A DNA stretch of 32,914 nt from Mycobacterium sp. GA-1285 (GCF_001499905.1 NZ_LQIS01000027.1:1-32914), one strand, 5' to 3'; numbered from the stretch's first letter, positions 22,261-30,693 are shown. The notes: a model not told the origin generated them from the letters alone. Numbers and translations: made by a program.

Positions 22261-23750
22261 CGCCGTCCTTCGCGGTGGTGGTGCCGACGGTCGGGCGGCC
22301 GTCGCTGCACCGCCTGCTCGCCGAACTCGACGGATCCGCGGGGCCGACGCCGGCGTCGGTGATCGTCGTCGACGACCGCAGCCACCCGGATCGGCCCCTG
22401 CAGGTTAAGACGCGACTTCCGGTCACCGTGCTGCGCAGCGGGGGGCGGGGACCGGCGGCCGCTCGCAACACCGGCTGGCGTGCGGCCCGAGCCGACTGGG
22501 TCTGCTTTCTCGACGATGACGTTGTGCCGCAGACGAATTGGTTAGCCGCGGTCGCAGAGGACCTGGCGAAGGCCGAGGTGGAGTCGGCGGCCGCCTCACA
22601 AGCGGTGATCGAGGTGCCGCGGGTGGGCGGCCGCAAAGCCACGGACGACGAGCGTCGCACGCAGCGCCTCGCCGAGGCACAGTGGATCACCGCCGACATG
22701 GCGTTCAAGCGTGATGTCCTGGTCGCCGTCGGCGGGTTCGACGAACGGTTCCCCCGGGCGTACCGCGAGGACTCGGACGTCGCGCTGCGAATCGCCCAGG
22801 CCGGCAACGACATTGTGCGCGGGTCGCGCCGCTGTACCCATCCGGTCGCGAAGGCGACGCTGATGAGCAGTGTGCGCGCCCAGATCGGCAACCGCGACAA
22901 CGCGTTGCTTCGCCGCAAGTTCGGCAGGCGGTGGCGCTCGGCGATCGGGGAGGGCCGGGGCCGCCTCCCGGCACACGCGGCGACCACTGCCGCAGCCCTC
23001 GTCGCGGTGGTGAGCGCGCTGGCGGGCCGGTCGCGCGTCGCGCGTACCGCCGCCGCTGCATGGGCGCTGCTGACGGGCGAGTTCGCGGTCCGCCGGTTCT
23101 GGTCCGGTCCGCGAACCCTGACCGAGGCCGGTCGCATCGCACTCACCAGCGTGCTGATTCCGCCGGTCGCGGTGTGGTACCGGTTGGTCGGGGAGTGGAC
23201 GTTCCGCACCTCGCGGCGCGATCCGCCGCTGGCGGTGCTGCTCGACCGTGACGACACCATCATCGAAGACGGCCCCTATCTGAACGATCCGGCCGGTGTG
23301 CGTCCGCTGCCGGGGGCGTCACGCGCCTTGGACCGATTGCGCCGCAAGGGGTTACCGCTGGCCATCGTGAGCAACCAGTCCGGTGTGGCCAAGGGATTGA
23401 TCACCACAGACCAACTGGACTCCGTCAACGCGGCGGTCGACTCGGCTCTGGGGCCGTTCGACTCATGGCATCTGTGCGTGCACGGCGCCGACGACGAATG
23501 CCGTTGCCGGAAGCCCGCGCCCGGCATGGTCGAAGACGCCGCCGCCGCGCTCGGTGTCCACCCCTGCCGGTGCGTGATGATCGGTGACACCGGTGGAGAC
23601 GTCGAGGCGGCGCTTGCCGCGGGCGCCGACGCGATCCTCGTGCCCACGGACCGCACGCTGCGCCACGAGATCAGCGAGGCCCGGATCAAGGCGCGGGTCG
23701 CGGCGAACCTCGACGAAGCGGTGTCCATGGTGCTCAGGGACTCCCGATGA
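22257..23750 (+). CDS. GT2 glycosyltransferase fused to GmhB heptose-bisphosphate phosphatase
   Basis: A 497-aa fusion. Residues 1-230 are a GT2 domain (VVDDRS at 37-42, FLDDDVV at 84-90, Glu171-Asp172). Hydrophobic segments about 240-257, 264-276 and 292-308 suggest a membrane-attached linker. Residues about 325-490 are a HAD phosphatase of the GmhB type: Asp330-x-Asp332 nucleophile/acid pair, SNQSG from 372, the zinc-loop Cys407-x-His409 and Cys415-x-Cys417, Lys419, and GDTGGD with Asp444/448. GmhB removes the 7-phosphate of heptose-1,7-bisphosphate. The joining of a transferase to a precursor-forming phosphatase is unusual. Start and stop both overlap neighbours (ATGA). The reading frame is continuous across the fusion. 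Confidence 0.9.
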   Translation: MTPSFAVVVPTVGRPSLHRLLAELDGSAGPTPASVIVVDDRSHPDRPLQVKTRLPVTVLRSGGRGPAAARNTGWRAARADWVCFLDDDVVPQTNWLAAVAEDLAKAEVESAAASQAVIEVPRVGGRKATDDERRTQRLAEAQWITADMAFKRDVLVAVGGFDERFPRAYREDSDVALRIAQAGNDIVRGSRRCTHPVAKATLMSSVRAQIGNRDNALLRRKFGRRWRSAIGEGRGRLPAHAATTAAALVAVVSALAGRSRVARTAAAAWALLTGEFAVRRFWSGPRTLTEAGRIALTSVLIPPVAVWYRLVGEWTFRTSRRDPPLAVLLDRDDTIIEDGPYLNDPAGVRPLPGASRALDRLRRKGLPLAIVSNQSGVAKGLITTDQLDSVNAAVDSALGPFDSWHLCVHGADDECRCRKPAPGMVEDAAAALGVHPCRCVMIGDTGGDVEAALAAGADAILVPTDRTLRHEISEARIKARVAANLDEAVSMVLRDSR

Positions 23751-24766
23751 GCCGGGCCATCGTTGCGCGGTTGGACAGCGCCGGTGACGTGTTGATCACC
23801 GGTCCGGCGGTCCGTGCCGTGGCCGAAACACACGACGCGGTGACCTTTCTGGCCGGTCCGCGCGGACGGTCCGCCGCCGAACTGCTGCCGGCCGTCGACG
23901 ACATCATCGAGTGGCAGGCGCCGTGGGTGGACTTCGACTCACCCGAACTGACCGCGGGCCAGGTGGAGGCGTTGGTCAAACAGTTGCGCGACGTCGCCCC
24001 CGAACGGGCATACATCTTCACGTCGTTTCATCAGTCCCCGCTCCCGCTGGCGTTGATCTGCCGGATGGCATCGGTGCCCTGGGTCGGGGCGATCAGCGAG
24101 GACTATCCCGGCACACTGCTCGACCTGCGACACCACGTTCCGGACGGCGTACCCGAACCAGAGCGCGCGCTGTCTCTGGCCAGGGCGGCCGGCTGTGAGC
24201 TGTCCGAGGGCGACGACGGCACGCTGCGGGTGCGCCGATTACCGCCACTGCCCGCGGACATCGCGGAATCGCTGGGCGACACACCGTTTGTCGTCTTCCA
24301 TCCCGGAGCCGCCGTACCGGCGCGCCGGCCGACCACCGAGCGCAGCGTCCGCATGGTCGACGCGCTCGTCACCGCCGGGTACCGCGTCGTCGTCACCGGC
24401 GATCCCGGCGAACGCGAGCTCACCGGGGTGGTGGCCGGTGATTCGGCCATCGACCTCGGAGGGCGCACAACGCTCGCCACATTGGCTGCCGTCTACGCCG
24501 CAGGGCGAGTGGTGATCGCACCCAACACCGGACCCGCCCACCTGGCGGCGGCCGTCGGCACACCGGTGGTCTCGCTCTTCGCTCCCGTGGTACCGGCCTC
24601 TCAGTGGACGCCCTACGGGACAAGCGTCATTCGGCTCGGGGACCAGCAGGCCGCGTGCCGGTTCACCCGGGCCCGCATCTGCCCGGTCCCGGGGCACCCC
24701 TGCCTTGACGGCATCACCGACGACGAACTGCTCGGCGCGGTCGATCGAATTGGAGGACGGCAATGA
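23747..24766 (+). CDS. GT9-family (heptosyltransferase-like) glycosyltransferase 1
   Basis: A 339-aa GT-B enzyme of family 9, the family of LPS heptosyltransferases. The N-terminus has the typical RLDSAGDVLITGPAVRA acceptor-loop motif. The donor domain carries VFHPGAAVPARRP, VVVTGDPGERELT, and APNTGPAHLAAAVGTPVVSLF, which binds ADP-heptose in WaaC/WaaF-type enzymes. Cysteines near the C-terminus (ACRFTRARICPVPGHPC) occur in many GT9 proteins. With ADP-heptose genes beside it, transfer of a heptose is the likely role; the acceptor is unknown. It overlaps the gene before and gmhA after it by ATGA. Confidence 0.88.
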   Translation: MSRAIVARLDSAGDVLITGPAVRAVAETHDAVTFLAGPRGRSAAELLPAVDDIIEWQAPWVDFDSPELTAGQVEALVKQLRDVAPERAYIFTSFHQSPLPLALICRMASVPWVGAISEDYPGTLLDLRHHVPDGVPEPERALSLARAAGCELSEGDDGTLRVRRLPPLPADIAESLGDTPFVVFHPGAAVPARRPTTERSVRMVDALVTAGYRVVVTGDPGERELTGVVAGDSAIDLGGRTTLATLAAVYAAGRVVIAPNTGPAHLAAAVGTPVVSLFAPVVPASQWTPYGTSVIRLGDQQAACRFTRARICPVPGHPCLDGITDDELLGAVDRIGGRQ

Positions 24767-25374
24767 TCCCGACGATGATGATCCCGACGATCCAAACGCA
24801 CTTCTCGGCACTGTCACAGGCGGCCGGACACCTCGCGCCCGAGGCGCCCAAGCTGGCCGCGTGGGGGCGGCGGCTCGCCGATGTGCTCGCCACCGGCGGC
24901 CGGCTACTGGCCTGCGGGAACGGTGGCAGTGCGGCCGAGGCGCAACATCTGACCGCTGAACTGGTCGGCCGTTTCCGACACGAGCGAATGCCGATGTCGG
25001 CCATCTCGTTACACGCCGACACCTCGGCTCTGACCGCGATCGGCAACGACTACGGCGTCGAAGAGATCTTCGCCAGAGGCGTTCGGGCGCACGGCAGGCC
25101 GGGCGACGTACTGGTCTCGCTGTCCACCAGCGGCACCAGCCCGAACCTGCTCGCCGCCGTCAAGGCCGCGCACGAAATCGACCTGGCCACATGGGCATTC
25201 ACGGGTCCCGAGCCCAATCCCCTGGCCGCGATGTGTGACGACGCCGTCTGCGTCGACGCGCCGACCAGTGCGACCGTCCAGGAGATCCACCTGCTGCTCG
25301 TCCATGCGCTGTGCATTGCGGTGGACGCGGCCCTTGCGACAGACGGTGACCTGCTGGGGGCGTCCCATGAGTGA
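24763..25374 (+). CDS. gmhA: Sedoheptulose-7-phosphate isomerase GmhA
   Basis: A 203-aa SIS-domain isomerase that converts sedoheptulose-7-phosphate to D-glycero-D-manno-heptose-7-phosphate, the first step of ADP-heptose synthesis. CGNGGSAAEAQHLTAELVGR, LHADTSALTAIGNDYG and STSGTSPN (phosphate site) are all present. The E. coli zinc ligands His61, Glu65, Gln172 and His180 correspond to His62, Glu66, Gln173 and His181. The length matches the family. ATG 24763 overlaps the previous stop (ATGA); in-frame ATGs at 24775 and 24778 are alternatives. Its stop overlaps hldE by 8 bp, so product and next enzyme are made together. Confidence 0.95.
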   Translation: MIPTMMIPTIQTHFSALSQAAGHLAPEAPKLAAWGRRLADVLATGGRLLACGNGGSAAEAQHLTAELVGRFRHERMPMSAISLHADTSALTAIGNDYGVEEIFARGVRAHGRPGDVLVSLSTSGTSPNLLAAVKAAHEIDLATWAFTGPEPNPLAAMCDDAVCVDAPTSATVQEIHLLLVHALCIAVDAALATDGDLLGASHE

Positions 25375-26722
25375 GCCACTGGTCGTGATCGGCGATTCGA
25401 TGCTCGACGTCGACATCGAGGGCACCGCCACGCGGCTCAGTCCCGAGGCGCCTGTCCCGGTGGTCGACACCGAACGGATCTGGCGGCGCCCGGGCGGCGC
25501 GGGGCTGGCCGCTGTGCTCGCCGCGCGGACGGGCTGCGACGTGGTGCTGGTGACCGCGGTCGGCGACGACGCCGAAGGTCAGGCGTTGACCGACCTGCTG
25601 ACCGACGCCGGGGTGCGGCTCATCCGGTTGCACTTGGCCGGAAACACGGTGTGTAAGACCAGGATCCGCGCGGCCGGGCACTCGATGCTGCGGCTCGACC
25701 ACGGTGACGGATCGGCCGCGGCCGCCCCGGTGCCCGCCGAGGTGGGTGAGGTGCTCGACCGGGCCGCCGCCGTCTGCGTGGCCGACTACGGACGTGGCGT
25801 CACCGCGCACAGCCAGATCCGGGATCTCGTCGCCTCGGCCACACGGCGGGTTCCGACGGTGTGGGACCCCCACCCCCGCGGAAGCGAACCGGTCCCGGGT
25901 TGCTGGCTGGTCACACCGAATCAAGATGAGGCGGCGGGACGCTCGGCGGAGTCGCTGCGCGGACAGTGGGCGGCACGAGCGGTATGCGTCACCCTGGGTC
26001 CGAAGGGCGCGCTCGTGGCCAACGACACCGGCAACGAGCACCACCCGGTGCGCGATCCGGGCGCACGGTCCGACCACGGCGACACCTGCGGCGCGGGCGA
26101 CCGGTTCGCGATTGCGGCCACCATGGCACTCGCGGCGGGTAAGGGTGTTCACGACGCCGTCGCCGACGCCGTGAACGCCGCCAGCAGATTCGTCGCCGCA
26201 GGCGGTGCGGTCGGCGTGTCGACCGCGGCGGCAGTCGGTGGAACACATTCGGCGACAACGTCGACCGCCGTCATCGGCGGCATCGCCGAGGTCCGCGACC
26301 GCTTGCGTCGCCGCCGAGGCAGGCTGGTCGCCACCGGTGGTTGCTTCGACCTCCTCCACACCGGACACGTCCGGCTGCTGCGCCAAGCCCGCGATCTCGG
26401 CGACGCGTTGGTGGTGCTGCTGAACTCCGACGCCTCGGTGCGCGCGCTGAAAGGACCGCGCCGGCCCGTCGTGGCCGACCAGGACAGGGCGCGGGTGCTG
26501 GCCGCGCTGGCGTGTGTCGATGCCGTGGTGATCTTCGACGAACTGTCACCCGAAGCCGCGCTGGAGCAACTGCGGCCCGACATCTGGGTCAAGGGCGGCG
26601 ACTACACCGAGGCCGACCTTCCCGAGGCCGATGTGGTCCGCCGTCACGGCGGTGACGTCGTGCTGCTGCCGACCGTCGCCGGCTATTCGTCGTCAAACCT
26701 GATCGCCGCGGCGCGGTCGTGA
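25367..26722 (+). CDS. hldE: HldE, bifunctional heptose-7-phosphate kinase / heptose-1-phosphate adenylyltransferase
   Basis: A 451-aa two-domain enzyme. The N-terminal ~290 residues are a PfkB/ribokinase-fold kinase (VIGDSMLDVDIEG at the start, GDTCGAGD with catalytic Asp245) that forms heptose-1,7-bisphosphate. The C-terminal part is a nucleotidyltransferase with GGCFDLLHTGHVRLL (His331-x-x-His334), NSDASVRALKGPRRP and the closing GYSSSNLI. It transfers AMP to heptose-1-phosphate. Both activities in one chain as in E. coli (477 aa) point to ADP-D-glycero-beta-D-manno-heptose, not the GDP-alpha route of Rv0113-Rv0115. It overlaps gmhA by 8 bp. No hldD epimerase gene is in the window, so the D,D form may be used. 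Confidence 0.94.
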   Translation: MSEPLVVIGDSMLDVDIEGTATRLSPEAPVPVVDTERIWRRPGGAGLAAVLAARTGCDVVLVTAVGDDAEGQALTDLLTDAGVRLIRLHLAGNTVCKTRIRAAGHSMLRLDHGDGSAAAAPVPAEVGEVLDRAAAVCVADYGRGVTAHSQIRDLVASATRRVPTVWDPHPRGSEPVPGCWLVTPNQDEAAGRSAESLRGQWAARAVCVTLGPKGALVANDTGNEHHPVRDPGARSDHGDTCGAGDRFAIAATMALAAGKGVHDAVADAVNAASRFVAAGGAVGVSTAAAVGGTHSATTSTAVIGGIAEVRDRLRRRRGRLVATGGCFDLLHTGHVRLLRQARDLGDALVVLLNSDASVRALKGPRRPVVADQDRARVLAALACVDAVVIFDELSPEAALEQLRPDIWVKGGDYTEADLPEADVVRRHGGDVVLLPTVAGYSSSNLIAAARS

Positions 26723-26739
26723 ACCGAGAGGAATCATCA

Positions 26740-27426
26740 ATGGCTCTGGGCAACATCATCATCACCGGCGGTGCGTCGGGGCTCGGTGCGGCTACGGTGG
26801 AAGCCGTTGCACGCCAAGGCGGCACACCACTGGTGATCGACCGCAACGATCCGAAGCCGGGCGTGGCCTTCGCGCGGGCCGATCTCGCCGACACCGAGGC
26901 GGTGGACGGCGCCGTGCGCGAGCTGGCCGAGCAGGCCGGCGGCCAGATCCACGGCGTGTTCACCGCCGCAGGCACCGACGTGTGCGGCAAGCTCGACGAT
27001 GTCGCGGTCAAGGACTGGGAACGCGTCATCCACGTCAACCTGCTCGGTACGGCGGCAGTCATCCGCTCGGCGTTGCCATACCTGAAGAGCACGGGTGGCC
27101 GAATCGTCACGTGCGCATCGACATTGGGGATCAAGGCCGTCAGCGATGCGACCGCGTACTGCGCCTCCAAATTCGGGGTCATCGGATTCTCCCGTGCGCT
27201 GGCCGCCGAACTGGCCGGAGAAGTGGGCGTCACGACGCTGATCCCCGGCGGTATGCACACGGCGTTCTTCGACAGCCGTGACGAGCAGTACAAGCCGCCG
27301 CCGGACGCCAAGCTCAACCGGCCCGAGCACGTCGCCGACACCGTGGTGTTCGCCCTATCTCAGCCGGCGGGCTGCGAGGTGCGTGAGTTGGTCGTGTGCG
27401 CGTCGACGGAGTCTTCATGGCCGTGA
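26740..27426 (+). CDS. SDR family oxidoreductase in the heptose cluster
   Basis: A 228-aa short-chain dehydrogenase. NIIITGGASGLGAATVEAV is the cofactor loop, VIDRND supplies Asp for NAD binding, and TCASTLGIKAVSDATAYCASK gives the catalytic Ser, Tyr and Lys. It is short for the family; the C-terminal part after IPGGMHTAFFD is reduced. Its place between hldE and a GT9 gene suggests that it oxidises or reduces a sugar or sugar nucleotide of the pathway, but the substrate is unknown. GAGAGG eight bases before ATG 26740 decides the start over GTG 26719. The stop overlaps the next start by 10 bp. Confidence 0.85.
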   Translation: MALGNIIITGGASGLGAATVEAVARQGGTPLVIDRNDPKPGVAFARADLADTEAVDGAVRELAEQAGGQIHGVFTAAGTDVCGKLDDVAVKDWERVIHVNLLGTAAVIRSALPYLKSTGGRIVTCASTLGIKAVSDATAYCASKFGVIGFSRALAAELAGEVGVTTLIPGGMHTAFFDSRDEQYKPPPDAKLNRPEHVADTVVFALSQPAGCEVRELVVCASTESSWP

Positions 27427-28358
27427 GCCCGGAGACCATCGTGGTCCTGCGCGCGCTGGGCCTCGGAGATCTGCTCACCGGCATTCCGGCGTTGCGTGGG
27501 CTGCGCCGGGCACACCCCGACGCCCACATAGTGCTCGCCGCCCCCGAACGGTACCGCGATCTGGCGATGCTCTCGGCCGCGGTCGACGAACTCGACCCGA
27601 CGCCGGGCCTCGGCCGGCTCCGCCCTCGAAGCGCCCCACCCGCCCTCGCGGTGAACCTGCACGGGAGCGGCCCCGAAAGCATCACCGATCTGCTCGCGCT
27701 GCAACCCCGAACCCTGCTCAGCCATCGACATCGCGCTCATCCCGGAGTCGACGGTCCACCGTGGCGGACCGAACTGCACGAGGTCGACCGCTGGTGCGCG
27801 TTGCTCGAAGGGGCCGGAATCGACTGTGATCCAGAGGATCTGGCCATTCCGCGACCGGACGGTTTTCCGAACCGCTCCTCGGCCGTGGTGATTCACCCGG
27901 GCGCCGCATACGCCGCGCGGCGATGGCCACCGGAGCGTTTCGCACAGGTCGCCGCCGTGCTGCGAAGCCGCGGTCACGACGTGGTCATCACCGGCGACGG
28001 AAGTGAAGTCGACCTGGCCCGGTCTGTGGCCGACGCCGCTGGATTACCCCGATCCAGTGTGCTTGCAGGCACTCTCGGACTGCTCGAACTCGTCGCGCTG
28101 ATCCACGATTGCCGCGTGTTGATCTGTGGTGACACCGGCGTCGGACACATCGCGACCGCGACCGGCACCCCGTCGGTGCTGTTGTTCGGTCCGACACCAC
28201 CGAACCGGTGGGGTCCCCGTGGAAAGGGTCCGCACGTCGCGGTGTGGGCCGGCGACAAGGGTGACCCGCACGCCGACCGACCGCACCGAGGGTTGCTGCT
28301 GATCACGGTCGGGCGCGTGCTCGAAGCCACCGAGAGCCTGTTGAAGGACTGTGCATGA
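27417..28358 (+). CDS. GT9-family (heptosyltransferase-like) glycosyltransferase 2
   Basis: A 313-aa GT9 enzyme. ETIVVLRALGLGDLLTGIPAL is the acceptor-side motif; VVIHPGAAYAARRWPPERFA, VVITGDGSEVDLA and CGDTGVGHIATATGTPSVLLFG form the ADP-sugar site. It is clearly different in sequence from the first GT9 enzyme, so the two probably add successive heptoses or use different acceptors. ATG 27417 overlaps the SDR gene by 10 bp, and the stop overlaps the UDP-glucose dehydrogenase start (ATGA). The acceptor is unknown; mycobacteria lack lipid A, so it must differ from that of LPS enzymes. Confidence 0.88.
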   Translation: MAVSPETIVVLRALGLGDLLTGIPALRGLRRAHPDAHIVLAAPERYRDLAMLSAAVDELDPTPGLGRLRPRSAPPALAVNLHGSGPESITDLLALQPRTLLSHRHRAHPGVDGPPWRTELHEVDRWCALLEGAGIDCDPEDLAIPRPDGFPNRSSAVVIHPGAAYAARRWPPERFAQVAAVLRSRGHDVVITGDGSEVDLARSVADAAGLPRSSVLAGTLGLLELVALIHDCRVLICGDTGVGHIATATGTPSVLLFGPTPPNRWGPRGKGPHVAVWAGDKGDPHADRPHRGLLLITVGRVLEATESLLKDCA

Positions 28359-29653
28359 ACACCATCCGCGCCGGTGTGATCGGCGCCGGCTACGTCGGCC
28401 TGACGACCGCGGTGTGCCTGGCCGAACGCGGCCACGACACGGTGTGCGTCGACGTCGACGCCGGTCGGGTCGAACAACTCCGCTGTGGTGTCCCGCTCCT
28501 CGACGAACCCGGCCTCGGCGAGCTGCTTCGTCACGGCCTGGACACCCAGAAGCTCGAATTCACCGTCCAGTATCCCGATTTGGCGGATCGTGACGTGGTT
28601 TTCGTCTGTGTGCCGACGCCGAGCGGATCGGACGGGTCGGCCGACCTGTCGGCGGTGGACGGCGCGGTCGAGCAGCTCGCCGCCGTCCTGCGACCGGGTT
28701 CGGTGCTGGTGCTCAAGTCCACGGTTCCGGTCGGCACAACCCGTCGGATCGAACAACGGCTGCGGCGGGCCGGCATTCGCGCGGTCTCCAATCCCGAGTT
28801 CCTCCGGGAGAGCCACGCCATCTACGACTTTCGCAACCCGGACCGCATCGTGATCGGCGCCGAAGACGACGACGCCGCCGGTCTGGTATCGGGCGTGTAC
28901 GGCAACCACGCGCAGACCTTCCGGATGAGCCCGGAAAGCGCTGAGTTGGCGAAGTACGCGAGCAATGCGTTTCTCGCGGTGAAGATCTCCTACGCCAACT
29001 CGCTGGCCCAGCTGTGCGCCCGGACGGGTGCCGACATCGCCGACGTCACTCGCTGCATGGGCGCCGACGTTCGCATCGGCCCGCACTTCCTGCAGCCCGG
29101 ACCCGGGTGGGGCGGATCGTGCCTGCCGAAGGACACCGCGGCCATCCTGCACACCGGCAGGGTGGCGGGCGTGCCCCTGCCGGAGATCGAATCCGCTCGC
29201 TTGACGAACACCGCGCAATCCGCGCGTATCGTGTCGACGCTGAGCCGGATCATCGTCACTCCGCTCGACCAGGCCCGCATCACAGCCCTGGGCTTGACGT
29301 TCAAGGCGGGCACCAGTGACCTGCGCGATTCACCGGCGTTGACGATCTGCGCCGACCTGGGCGAGACCGGTGCGCAGGTCACGGGATACGACCCGAGGCT
29401 CGCCACGATGGATCAGTCGCGGCTGCGGGGTTCGTCGATCGTCACCGTCGACGATCCGTATCTGGCCGCCAAGGAAGCCGACGCGATCGTGGTGCTCACC
29501 GAGTGGCCGGAGTTCCGCGAACTGGATTGGGCCTTGATCGCCGAGCATGCGCCGGGGGCAGTGGTCGTGGACACCCGCAACCTGCTCGATGCGGCACTGC
29601 TCACCGGCCTCGGGTTGACCTATCTGGGGAACGGAACACCGTCCGGTTACTGA
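28355..29653 (+). CDS. ugd: UDP-glucose 6-dehydrogenase
   Basis: A 432-aa NAD-dependent enzyme oxidising UDP-glucose to UDP-glucuronate. GVIGAGYVGLTTAVCLAERG is the NAD site; LKSTVPVGTTR, NPEFLRES, SAELAKYASNAFLAVKISYAN and GPGWGGSCLPKD with catalytic Cys256 are all present, as is the C-terminal GLTFKAGTSDLRDSPAL. Family length and motifs are complete, so it is not the related UDP-ManNAc dehydrogenase. It starts within the GT9 stop (ATGA) and is the last gene of the run. Its product is the substrate of the UDP-glucuronate decarboxylase family enzyme at the other end of this run. The stop overlaps the convergent topoisomerase gene by 7 bp. Confidence 0.93.
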   Translation: MNTIRAGVIGAGYVGLTTAVCLAERGHDTVCVDVDAGRVEQLRCGVPLLDEPGLGELLRHGLDTQKLEFTVQYPDLADRDVVFVCVPTPSGSDGSADLSAVDGAVEQLAAVLRPGSVLVLKSTVPVGTTRRIEQRLRRAGIRAVSNPEFLRESHAIYDFRNPDRIVIGAEDDDAAGLVSGVYGNHAQTFRMSPESAELAKYASNAFLAVKISYANSLAQLCARTGADIADVTRCMGADVRIGPHFLQPGPGWGGSCLPKDTAAILHTGRVAGVPLPEIESARLTNTAQSARIVSTLSRIIVTPLDQARITALGLTFKAGTSDLRDSPALTICADLGETGAQVTGYDPRLATMDQSRLRGSSIVTVDDPYLAAKEADAIVVLTEWPEFRELDWALIAEHAPGAVVVDTRNLLDAALLTGLGLTYLGNGTPSGY

Positions 29654-30666
29654 CCTTTGGCGACTCTGCGGATGAGGCGGGCCGTGCCGCGGTCGAGCAC
29701 CTCCTGACGTTCGGCGAGGGTTTTCATCTTCGCGGCACGTCGGGCCTCCGCGGCGATGGTGAGTTCGGACTCGTAGCCCCGGACCACTCGCGGGTCGACA
29801 TACGAGCTTCGGGCCACCGCGGGTGTGTTGCCGAGTTCCTCGGCCACCTCCTTCATCACCGCCGACTCCACCCTCTTGATCACGGTCTTGTTGACGGGTG
29901 GGTCGGCGTCGACGAACGCCGCCGCCGCGAGCACGGTGCCGTGCCAGGTACGCAGATCCTTGACCGTGTACCGATCTCCGACGAGCTCCTTGAATCGTGC
30001 GTTGAGGTCTTCGGCGTGGATGTCGATCCAGCCCGAACTGTTGCGGCACACCAGCAACCGCTCGGTGCGTTCCGGGCGGCGCAACAGCGCGCGGATCGAG
30101 CGGACCGCTTCGGGGTCGTCGATCAGCAGCGTCCGTCGCACCCCGCTCTTGGCGGGGAAGTCGAACTCGATCGCGTTGCGCTGCAGCGTCACATGCTCGC
30201 AGAGCAGCGTTGCGATGCCGTACGAATTGTTCTCCTCGGCGTACTGCTCCGAGCCCGAGCGGAAGTAGCCGAGATCCGCCAGGTGCAACGCGAGCGCCAG
30301 TACCCGGTCGCGGGTGAGCCCGCGGCCTCGCAGGTCCGCGGCGATGCGCCTGCGCATCTCGGGCAGCGCGGCCGACATCTCCAGGACCCGGTCGAACTTC
30401 TCCTCGTTGCGCTCCTCCTGCCACCTCTGGTGGTACAGGTACTGGCGCCGGCCCGCTGCGTCGGTACCGACCGCCTGGATGTGCCCGTTCGGGTACGGGC
30501 AGATCCATACCTTCTTCCAGGCCGGTGGGATGACGAGGTCCTTGATGCGTTGCAGGGTCTTCTCGTCGGTGACCGGGCTGCCGTCGGGATGGTGGTAGGA
30601 GAACCCGCGACCGCGGCGCAACCGGCGCAGGCCGGGACCGCTGACGTCGCTACGGCGAAGTCGCAT
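29647..30666 (-). CDS. Type IB DNA topoisomerase (poxvirus-like)
   Basis: A 339-aa topoisomerase IB of the small bacterial/poxvirus type, which relaxes supercoils without ATP through a 3'-phosphotyrosine link. The N-terminal domain has GFSYHHPDGSPV and IPPAWKKVWICPYPNGHIQA. In the catalytic domain KDLRTWHGT gives the Arg and His of the active site, and RSSYVDPRVV gives the nucleophile Tyr289. Such an enzyme is known from M. smegmatis, while M. tuberculosis lacks it. A GGGGGT/ACCCCC hairpin lies in its short leader. It is convergent with ugd and divergent from the SigF-locus genes. Confidence 0.93.
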   Translation of the reverse strand: MRLRRSDVSGPGLRRLRRGRGFSYHHPDGSPVTDEKTLQRIKDLVIPPAWKKVWICPYPNGHIQAVGTDAAGRRQYLYHQRWQEERNEEKFDRVLEMSAALPEMRRRIAADLRGRGLTRDRVLALALHLADLGYFRSGSEQYAEENNSYGIATLLCEHVTLQRNAIEFDFPAKSGVRRTLLIDDPEAVRSIRALLRRPERTERLLVCRNSSGWIDIHAEDLNARFKELVGDRYTVKDLRTWHGTVLAAAAFVDADPPVNKTVIKRVESAVMKEVAEELGNTPAVARSSYVDPRVVRGYESELTIAAEARRAAKMKTLAERQEVLDRGTARLIRRVAKGQ

Positions 30667-30693
30667 GTTTGGTTCCCGAGCGCACGGGGGTAT
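30667..30693 (+). promoter_or_regulatory. Candidate SigF-type promoter
   Basis: GTTT (30667-30670), 17-bp spacer, GGGTAT (30688-30693) on the plus strand, directly before the topoisomerase gene on the other strand. The -10 is part of a GGGGGT...ACCCCC palindrome. It ends 12 bases before an ATG opening a 58-codon frame, a distance like that of the other SigF promoters here. It could also be an upstream promoter of rsbW-sigF. Confidence 0.55.
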
